DNA of 10,412 nt from an uncultured Ruminococcus sp. (GTDB lineage Bacteria > Bacillota > Clostridia > Oscillospirales > Ruminococcaceae): the NCBI GenBank assembly GCA_946531975.1, contig CAMNAY010000039.1, positions 1 through 10,412 on the forward strand, read 5' to 3'. How positions within the stretch are numbered: the stretch's first letter is position 1; every line of letters begins with the position of its first letter. The notes beneath the pieces are model-generated. The model made no database searches. It was given only the letters and a program-made list of their open reading frames with translations, and was not told where the DNA came from. Of the stretch, positions 5,686-10,412 are shown piece by piece. A program made the position numbers and the translations under genes.

Positions 5686-8103
5686 TTCTTCATTCATCTG
5701 ACGGATATCAATATGTCTGATGCTCTGCATCCGCAGCAGTGTGGGCAGCAGCACGGCACCGAGCATGAGAGCCGGCATCATGACATACACAAACAGCCGG
5801 AACGGCAGGAACTCAAATCCGGTCAGTCCGATAAACGCCTCAAAGAGAATACCTGCAAGCGCGGAGATCCCGGTGTAATAGAGGATAATCGCGACAATCA
5901 CAGAGAGCAGCGTCAGCAGGATCATGCGCAGGAGCTGCCAGCACCGCACCGACCGGTTTGTGAAGCCGAGACTCTTGAGCAGTGCGATCTCCGGCGTGTC
6001 TTCTGCAAGGAAGATATTGAGGTACAGTACGGTAATCAGCACATTCACGAACAGCACCGTTCCGGTCATGACGCGCATCAGCAGGGTCAGCACATTGTCA
6101 TAATCCTCAAGGGATTCTTCGGTGTATTCCATTGCGGTCTTGATATTCTCCCTGCCGTATTTGTCGCAGATCTGCTGAAAAACGGCGTCCTTGTCTTCAG
6201 AATCAATGACGAAACCGAGCCAGTTATAGCGGTGTCCGTCCGAATTGTCGTGCTGATATTCTGTTCCGGCGATCACATATGCTTCATCCTGCTCTGCGTA
6301 ATCGAGGAAGCCGGTGATGACAAACTGATGATCATATTCCTTCTGGACCAGCTGTCCGCTGTCCTCGTCGATGCCGCTGAACGAAATGTCAACCGTATCT
6401 CCGATCGAAATGCCCATTTGCTTTGCCGAGAACCAGCTCATTGCCGCTTCGTTCGCGAGCTTCGGCGCACGGCCGCCCTCGCGGTAGGTGAGCAGCTCCG
6501 TGTCCGGAAGATCATAGCAGAAGAACACGTTCATGAGCGGCTGGCCGTTGATCTTCCATGTCGCGAGTTCACCGTTGTACAGATCGACATGTGCCGGAAT
6601 ACCGGCGTCTTTCAGCTCTGCATTGATTTGCTCAAAGAACGGGATGCCGTCATACGCTTCGCGGTCGTAGTATTCCTGCATCAGCGTATCATTGAAATCT
6701 ATGATGAAATCCTGAGAAGTGACCATATAATAGCGCATGAACGACGGATGAATGACCGAATGCCGGAGCGAAGCGGTCAGCAGGATGATTGACGCACCGA
6801 GCGTGTAGGCGAGGATGAGGAAGATATAGCGCTTGAAGCGCGTCATGATATCTGAGACCGCAAGATAGAGCGGTACAGGCATTTTGCGGCGCTTGCTCAG
6901 ATGCAGGGCAGTGTGCCTGCCGAAGCGTTCGCCGCGGTTCTCGCCGTGAATGGCGTCAATGACAGAGATGCGCTTCATTCTGCGCATCACAAATACCGAG
7001 AACAGGATCATTACAAGAACGATGCCTGCGACCGCCGCGATGCCGAGCGCCGTCATGATTTCTGCCGACGGGCTGATTCTGCCGGAGCCGAACATCAGGA
7101 CGACTTTTCGGGATACCGGTAATCCGATTGCAGCGCCGATCATACCGCCGACGACCGCAAAGGCGATGTATTTGGCTGCAAACAGCCAGCGGAATTTCAG
7201 CGAATCCACGCCGATTGCACGCATCATGCCGATTTCCTTCTCCTCCTCCTTCAGCGCCGCAATCATCGTGAAGCGGATCGTCATGAGGATGAGCAGGATC
7301 ATAAACAGGCTGATGAGAACGACAAAGACCGAGACTATGTTCGCGATGATCTCATCGTCGGAGCCGACATTGTTCTGCTGGTTAATGCTGCATCCGGTCA
7401 TGGTCTGATTGTAAATATCGACCGCGACTGCTTCCAGATCCTGACGGTCATCGGAAGCCATATTGACGGAAAACTGCATGTACCGGAGCGGGAAATCCTG
7501 TGCGATGCGGGCAAAATCCGCATCGGAAACAATGTACCGCGCTTTCTGCCGGGATTTGAAGAAGGTCGAGACCTCCAGTTCATAGACATTGCCCAGATCG
7601 GTTGTGAACCGGATTTTGTCTCCGGCCTGTACACCGGTCAGTTCCTTAAGCCCGACGCTCAGTGCGACCTGTCCGTTTTTGACGTAAAACGGCTTGTCGT
7701 TCTCGTCAAAAACCAAATCACAGTCGGTAAACTGCGCAGAGAGCAGATGCGAACGGCCAAGGAACACATCAGAGTCCTTTTCCTCGTAGTGCGGGAAATC
7801 AACACCCTCTGACTTCAGCCGGACCAGTTCATGCGTCCAGTGGTCTTTCACCTTGTCGTTTTCATCGAGCATTTTGTTGATCGTTCCGGTCATTTCATCG
7901 AGTTTTCCTTCCGGAATCCGCGTGAAATATGCGACATCGGCAGTGCGGCAGACTTTCTGCGTATAGGAATTTCCGGTCAGCGATGAATAGACCTGTGCAG
8001 CACCGACAAACACCAGCGCGGAGGCGATTGTGATGAACAGAAACAGGATGATATTCAAGCCCCGTTTACTGCGCAGATCGTTTTTCAGCATGCGGAAGAA
8101 CAT
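5683..8103 (-). CDS. ABC transporter permease with duplicated FtsX domains
   Basis: An 806-residue membrane protein built of two FtsX-like halves. First half: helix 1 (about 17-37), a large extracytoplasmic domain (38-250), helix 2 (254-280), a cytoplasmic EKEIGMMRAIG coupling motif (about 288-298), and helices 3 (305-328) and 4 (347-374). Second half: helix 5 (424-444), a second extracytoplasmic domain (445-672), helix 6 (677-699), the coupling motif EIALLKSLGF (705-714), and helices 7 (about 723-745) and 8 (about 765-790). This eight-helix plan with two outer domains fits fused MacB/LolCE-like permeases, not the ten-helix BceB plan with one outer loop. Such systems expel drugs or peptides or act on the cell envelope; the cargo here is unknown. 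The longer ORF starts at 8124, but AAAGGAG lies eight bases before the ATG at 8103, inside that extension, so 8103 is preferred. It is the first gene of the operon. Confidence 0.93.
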   Translation of the reverse strand: MFFRMLKNDLRSKRGLNIILFLFITIASALVFVGAAQVYSSLTGNSYTQKVCRTADVAYFTRIPEGKLDEMTGTINKMLDENDKVKDHWTHELVRLKSEGVDFPHYEEKDSDVFLGRSHLLSAQFTDCDLVFDENDKPFYVKNGQVALSVGLKELTGVQAGDKIRFTTDLGNVYELEVSTFFKSRQKARYIVSDADFARIAQDFPLRYMQFSVNMASDDRQDLEAVAVDIYNQTMTGCSINQQNNVGSDDEIIANIVSVFVVLISLFMILLILMTIRFTMIAALKEEEKEIGMMRAIGVDSLKFRWLFAAKYIAFAVVGGMIGAAIGLPVSRKVVLMFGSGRISPSAEIMTALGIAAVAGIVLVMILFSVFVMRRMKRISVIDAIHGENRGERFGRHTALHLSKRRKMPVPLYLAVSDIMTRFKRYIFLILAYTLGASIILLTASLRHSVIHPSFMRYYMVTSQDFIIDFNDTLMQEYYDREAYDGIPFFEQINAELKDAGIPAHVDLYNGELATWKINGQPLMNVFFCYDLPDTELLTYREGGRAPKLANEAAMSWFSAKQMGISIGDTVDISFSGIDEDSGQLVQKEYDHQFVITGFLDYAEQDEAYVIAGTEYQHDNSDGHRYNWLGFVIDSEDKDAVFQQICDKYGRENIKTAMEYTEESLEDYDNVLTLLMRVMTGTVLFVNVLITVLYLNIFLAEDTPEIALLKSLGFTNRSVRCWQLLRMILLTLLSVIVAIILYYTGISALAGILFEAFIGLTGFEFLPFRLFVYVMMPALMLGAVLLPTLLRMQSIRHIDIRQMNEE

Positions 8104-8139
8104 CCGATCATCTCCTTTGAGCATAATTGAACTGTCTGT

Positions 8140-8148
8140 ATTATAGCA
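8140..8148 (-). promoter_or_regulatory. Extended -10 promoter of ABC operon
   Basis: On the minus strand TGC-TATAAT ends at 8140, putting the transcription start near 8133, about 30 bases before the permease ATG. No good -35 hexamer is found 16-18 bases upstream; instead the region 8150-8190 is very AT-rich, with the pair ACTTAAAG/ACTTTTTA. A promoter without a -35 fits activation by a regulator such as the nearby response regulator, but no binding site is proven. Confidence 0.65.
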
Positions 8149-8194
8149 TATCGAGGATTAAAAAGTCTTTAAGTAAAATAATTTTTTTTGCTGA

Positions 8195-8219
8195 CCGGAG
8201 CTTTTCGCCGAAAATCCGG
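8195..8219. repeat. Small inverted repeat in divergent intergenic region
   Basis: CCGGA and TTTTC pair with GAAAA and TCCGG around a 3-base loop, with two unpaired bases (8200-8201) on the left arm. It ends 5 bases before the -35 of the birA promoter. There is no T-run after it on either strand, so it does not look like a terminator. It could be a regulator site or chance. Confidence 0.4.
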
Positions 8220-8224
8220 ATCAC

Positions 8225-8253
8225 TTGACATTTTTCGCTTTTTTCGGTATGAT
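8225..8253 (+). promoter_or_regulatory. Sigma-A promoter of birA
   Basis: TTGACA (8225-8230), a 17-base spacer, and TATGAT (8248-8253): one mismatch from consensus. Transcription should start near 8260, giving a leader of about 30 bases with AAAGGAG 11 bases before the ATG at 8291. No BirA-type operator was recognised here, so birA itself appears not to be autorepressed. Confidence 0.85.
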
Positions 8254-8290
8254 AGATAGGAAACCGACAACCAAAGGAGTGTGATCGGAT

Positions 8291-9271
8291 ATGACCACAA
8301 AAGAGCGGATACTGACCCTGCTGGAGGAAAACCGCGGAAAAACTGTTTCGGGGGAGCAGCTTGCCGCAGCGCTGAATGTCTCCCGCAATGCCGTATGGAA
8401 GGCAGTCACAGATCTGCGTGCTGCCGGCTACCGGATTGATGCCGTCACAAACAAAGGCTACTGCCTTTCCGCAGACAATGACAAGCTTTCTGTGCAGGGC
8501 ATTGTGCCGCTGCTCAGTGAGACTGCGCGTCCCTTTGCGGAGTATTTGCGGGTGTATCCGGAGCTGGCATCGACAAATCAGACAGCAAAGGAGCTTGCGC
8601 TGGCGGGTGCTGCACACGGTACGGCTGTGATTGCAGCGCAGCAGTCGCAGGGCAGGGGACGCTATACTCGCAGCTTCTGTTCACCGCCGGGCGGCTTGTA
8701 TTTCAGCATCATTCTGCATCCGGACAAGCTGCACTTTGCACATGTGACAACCGTGACGGCACTGGCTGCCGTTGCGGTCTGTGAGGCGATCGAGGCGGTC
8801 TCCGGAAAGAAACCGGGTGTCAAATGGGTCAATGATGTATTTCTGGACGGGAAAAAGGTCTGCGGCATCCTGACCGAAGCCGTCACCGATATTGAGAGCG
8901 GAACACTCGGCTGGCTTGTGCTGGGCATCGGCATCAATGTTACAACCCGACCGGAGGACTTCCCGCCGGAGCTGCGGGAGATTGCAGGCTCGGTATTCGG
9001 CGGAGAATCTCCCGGCAGCCGGAACCGTCTTGCCGCAGAGCTGATGAACCGCATCCCCGGCTGTGTGCCGATGCTGACGGAGGAGGAAGTGATCGCAAGC
9101 TACCGCAGCAAACTGATGATGCTCGGAAAGCCGGTCACGGTGGTGCAGAGCGACGGAACAGAGTATTCCGCACTGGCTCAGGACGTGGACTGTGCAGGGC
9201 ATCTGATCGTACAGACCGAAGACGGTGTGAAGCAGACGCTGTCTTCGGGCGAGATCCGCATTCGGATATAA
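8291..9271 (+). CDS. birA: Bifunctional biotin--[acetyl-CoA-carboxylase] ligase / biotin repressor
   Basis: A 326-residue BirA of the bifunctional class. Residues about 5-60 are a winged helix (VSGEQLAAALNVSRNAVWKA, with wing NKGYCL), which mono-functional ligases lack. The ligase core follows: STNQ (94-97), GRGR (121-124, here followed by YTRSF rather than the usual RGRxW), GLYFSIIL (135-142), KWVND (178-182), GKKVCGIL (187-194) with the Lys that contacts biotinyl-AMP, and GIGINV (212-217). A small C-terminal beta domain (about 278-326) completes it. It makes biotinyl-5'-AMP from biotin and ATP and transfers biotin to a lysine of carboxyl-carrier proteins. With biotinyl-AMP bound and acceptor protein scarce it dimerises on DNA. 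The operator-like palindrome directly downstream, in front of DUF1284-bioY, is its obvious target. It has its own promoter and is divergent from the ABC operon. Confidence 0.96.
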   Translation: MTTKERILTLLEENRGKTVSGEQLAAALNVSRNAVWKAVTDLRAAGYRIDAVTNKGYCLSADNDKLSVQGIVPLLSETARPFAEYLRVYPELASTNQTAKELALAGAAHGTAVIAAQQSQGRGRYTRSFCSPPGGLYFSIILHPDKLHFAHVTTVTALAAVAVCEAIEAVSGKKPGVKWVNDVFLDGKKVCGILTEAVTDIESGTLGWLVLGIGINVTTRPEDFPPELREIAGSVFGGESPGSRNRLAAELMNRIPGCVPMLTEEEVIASYRSKLMMLGKPVTVVQSDGTEYSALAQDVDCAGHLIVQTEDGVKQTLSSGEIRIRI

Positions 9272-9279
9272 GAACAGGA

Positions 9280-9339
9280 ACAAACCGGATTGATTGTCAC
9301 CTATTTTATAATTATGGGTTGACAATTCGTCCGGTTTGT
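9280..9339. repeat. 60-base two-tier palindrome around the biotin operator
   Basis: Outer arms of ten bases (9280-9289 ACAAACCGGA and 9330-9339 TCCGGTTTGT) are perfect inverted repeats. They share exactly the same centre of symmetry as the inner operator half-sites (9293-9301 and 9318-9326). Transcribed from birA it could fold into a long interrupted hairpin, which may also end the birA transcript. The only T-run is the short TTT within the right arm, so terminator function is uncertain. Confidence 0.7.
9293..9326. promoter_or_regulatory. Probable BirA operator in front of DUF1284-bioY
   Basis: Half-sites ATTGTCACC (9293-9301) and GGTTGACAAT (9317-9326) form an imperfect palindrome. As nine-base half-sites (TTGTCACCT at 9294-9302 and, reversed, TTGTCAACC at 9317-9325) they lie 14 bases apart. 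This closely matches the known BirA signal, roughly TTGTaAACC-N14/15-GGTTtACAA. The right half contains the -35 hexamer, so bound BirA would block RNA polymerase. The promoter it overlaps leads to the biotin transporter bioY, and birA is adjacent. Confidence 0.85.
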
Positions 9340-9347
9340 GCTATAAT
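9319..9347 (+). promoter_or_regulatory. Consensus sigma-A promoter of DUF1284-bioY
   Basis: TTGACA (9319-9324), a 17-base spacer and TATAAT (9342-9347) preceded by TGC: a full consensus with extended -10. Transcription should start near 9354, with AGGAGGAG before the ATG at 9387. Such a strong promoter makes sense under tight repression, and the -35 lies inside the BirA operator. Confidence 0.92.
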
Positions 9348-9386
9348 GGTGACAAATGAAAGACAATCACCGCAGGAGGAGCCGCT

Positions 9387-9806
9387 ATGAACCTTCGACC
9401 GCATCATTTGCTCTGCATACAGAAATATACCGGGCACGGCTATGATGCTGCGTTTACCGCGCATATGAATGCGGTCACGGAGCAGCTTCGGCGCGATCCG
9501 CAGACACAGGTGACGCTGGTTTCCGGCGCCGATACGCTCTGCGCGGTCTGTCCGCATCAGTGCGGCGGCGTGTGCGATGCGCAGGAAAAGGTCACGGCAA
9601 TGGACCGCGCCGTGCTGAAGCACGGTTTTACAGCGCAGAACGGCGGCGCATGGGCAGAGCTGGCTGCTGCTGCCCGCACGGAGATCCTGTTCACGGAGAT
9701 CTTTCATCAAATTTGTGCCTGCTGTCAGTGGTATGATCTTTGCAGGCAGACGGAGGTTTCAAATGGAACAAATGAATCGAACAAAGTCCCTGTCCCGCAC
9801 GCTTGA
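9387..9806 (+). CDS. DUF1284 family cysteine-rich protein
   Basis: A 139-residue soluble protein of a family with no established function. The N-terminus LRPHHLLCIQKYTGHGY (3-19) and the cysteine layout are the family hallmarks: Cys9, Cys52-x2-Cys55, His57-x-Cys59, Cys63, and near the end Cys110-x-Cys112-Cys113 and Cys119. The spacing suggests metal or iron-sulfur binding, but no cofactor is shown. It starts with ATG after AGGAGGAG and is the first gene after the BirA-controlled promoter. Its last 44 bases overlap bioY, whose ribosome binding site (GGAGG, 9752-9756) lies inside this gene, so translation of the two is probably linked. The roughly 18-residue tail encoded by the overlap (SNGTNESNK region) is low in complexity and likely variable. 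A role connected with biotin is inferred from operon position only. Confidence 0.88.
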   Translation: MNLRPHHLLCIQKYTGHGYDAAFTAHMNAVTEQLRRDPQTQVTLVSGADTLCAVCPHQCGGVCDAQEKVTAMDRAVLKHGFTAQNGGAWAELAAAARTEILFTEIFHQICACCQWYDLCRQTEVSNGTNESNKVPVPHA

Positions 9807-10344
9807 TCTGGCGTATATCGCCGTCGGAGCAGCGCTGATCGCAGTCTGCTCGTGGATCAGCATTCCGATGACTGTGCCGTTTACGCTGCAAACCTTTGCA
9901 GTGTTTTTCATGCTGACGCTGCTGGGCGGTAAGCGCGGCACCGCGTCGATCGTTGTGTACATTCTGCTGGGAGCGGCAGGCGTGCCTGTTTTTGCGCAGT
10001 TTTCCTCAGGGCTTGGCGTGCTGACCGGAAGCACCGGCGGTTACATCATCGGTTTTCTGTTCACCGGTCTGATCTACTGGGCAGCGGAACGGTTCCTCGG
10101 TGATAAGCTCTGGGTCAGAATCGCGGCGCTGGTGCTCGGACTGGCAGCCTGCTATGCGTTCGGAACAGGCTGGTTCATCAAGGTGTATACCGACGCAAAC
10201 GGCGCCGTCGCACTGAATACGGTGCTTGGCTGGTGCGTGTATCCGTTCATCATCCCGGATGTTGTGAAGATGGGACTGGCAGTGACGGTCGCGAGCCGCG
10301 TTGCGCCGTTCCTCAATACCGGAAGAAAAACCGCATCTGCATAA
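9763..10344 (+). CDS. bioY: Biotin ECF transporter substrate-binding component BioY
   Basis: A 193-residue integral membrane protein with about six helices. Family signatures seen: IPMTVPFTLQTFAVFF (31-46), LLGGKRGTASIVVYILLGAAGVPVF (50-74), GVLTGSTGGYIIGF (82-95), and near the end YPFIIPDVVKMGLA. BioY is the S-component that binds biotin; it works with a shared energising module (EcfA, EcfA', EcfT), none of which is in this window. The longest ORF begins at 9715, but GGAGG lies seven bases before the ATG at 9763 and the helical part begins only after it, so 9763 was chosen. It overlaps the DUF1284 gene by 44 bases and shares its BirA-controlled promoter, so it should be made when biotin is scarce. 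No biotin synthesis genes are present in the window. Confidence 0.95.
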   Translation: MEQMNRTKSLSRTLDLAYIAVGAALIAVCSWISIPMTVPFTLQTFAVFFMLTLLGGKRGTASIVVYILLGAAGVPVFAQFSSGLGVLTGSTGGYIIGFLFTGLIYWAAERFLGDKLWVRIAALVLGLAACYAFGTGWFIKVYTDANGAVALNTVLGWCVYPFIIPDVVKMGLAVTVASRVAPFLNTGRKTASA

Positions 10345-10348
10345 TCGC

Positions 10349-10385
10349 TCAGCCCCGTGTCTGACTGCTTCAGGCACGGGGCTGA
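10349..10385 (+). terminator. Terminator of DUF1284-bioY operon
   Basis: A 15-bp stem (10349-10363 with 10371-10385, one G-T pair; core GCCCCGTG) with a 7-base loop, starting 5 bases after the bioY stop codon. The tail TGTTTATTGT is only moderately T-rich, but the stem is very stable. The remaining 27 bases of the window show nothing further. Confidence 0.85.
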
Positions 10386-10412
10386 TGTTTATTGTACCGG
10401 ATAACCGATGTT

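Noticed and set aside
5713..6792. Plus-strand open frame (359 codons) opposite the permease
   Set aside because: The protein is dense in His, Gln and Arg, as expected from reading the complement of hydrophobic membrane-helix codons; no recognisable family and no promoter.
8104..8124. Longer permease start at the ATG at 8124
   Set aside because: The extension contains the ribosome binding site AAAGGAG for the ATG at 8103 and would start about ten bases from the predicted transcript end.
8195..8219. Hairpin as a terminator between divergent genes
   Set aside because: No gene reads into it on either strand and no T-run follows the stem.
8254..8290. Possible biotin riboswitch or BirA site in the birA leader
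   Set aside because: The leader is only about 30 bases, with no paired TTGT/ACAA half-sites at the required spacing.
8141..8617. Minus-strand open frame across the divergent intergenic region and the birA start
   Set aside because: It covers both mapped promoters and the start of birA and shows no family features.

Overview
The window looks like chromosome of a cellulolytic, anaerobic Gram-positive bacterium of the Ruminococcus type (Oscillospiraceae). The grounds are a glycoside hydrolase family 9 C-terminus fused to a two-repeat dockerin (a cellulosomal enzyme), moderately GC-rich coding sequence, strong AGGAGG-type ribosome binding sites, and an ECF-type biotin uptake component. The genus is an inference. 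All of the window is accounted for by ten genes with short intergenic gaps; no rRNA, tRNA, CRISPR array or insertion sequence was seen.

Layout. Bases 2-475 (+) are the 3' end of a GH9-dockerin enzyme, followed by a bidirectional hairpin terminator. Bases 543-1403 (+) encode a cytoplasmic alpha/beta-hydrolase (HGGAW and GDSAG motifs). It meets, tail to tail with a 12-base overlap, a minus-strand block: an OmpR-type response regulator (2711-3394) and a sensor kinase (1392-2714), which overlap by 4 bases and have their own near-consensus promoter. Upstream of these, also on the minus strand, is a three-gene operon read in the order FtsX-type ABC permease (5683-8103), ABC ATPase (4911-5669), and a lipoprotein of the C45 / penicillin-acylase-like Ntn-hydrolase type (3515-4897). 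This operon ends in a strong hairpin terminator at 3459-3483. Divergent from it, on the plus strand, are the biotin genes: birA (8291-9271, bifunctional ligase/repressor), then a separate promoter-operator region, a DUF1284 gene (9387-9806) and bioY (9763-10344), closed by a 15-bp hairpin terminator.

How the genes work together. The biotin part reads as a closed regulatory loop. BirA biotinylates enzymes and, when biotin is plentiful, should bind a palindrome of the BirA operator type (half-sites TTGTCACC and GGTTGACAA) that overlaps the -35 of a perfect TTGACA-N17-TATAAT promoter driving DUF1284-bioY. DUF1284 is thereby placed in the biotin regulon. The minus-strand part may be a membrane stress or drug-response module in which a two-component system sits next to an ABC exporter-like complex and a surface-anchored acylase. 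Its substrate cannot be read from the sequence. Several start codons were moved downstream from the longest possible ORF because the ribosome binding site or promoter decides them (response regulator 3394, ABC ATPase 5669, permease 8103, bioY 9763).
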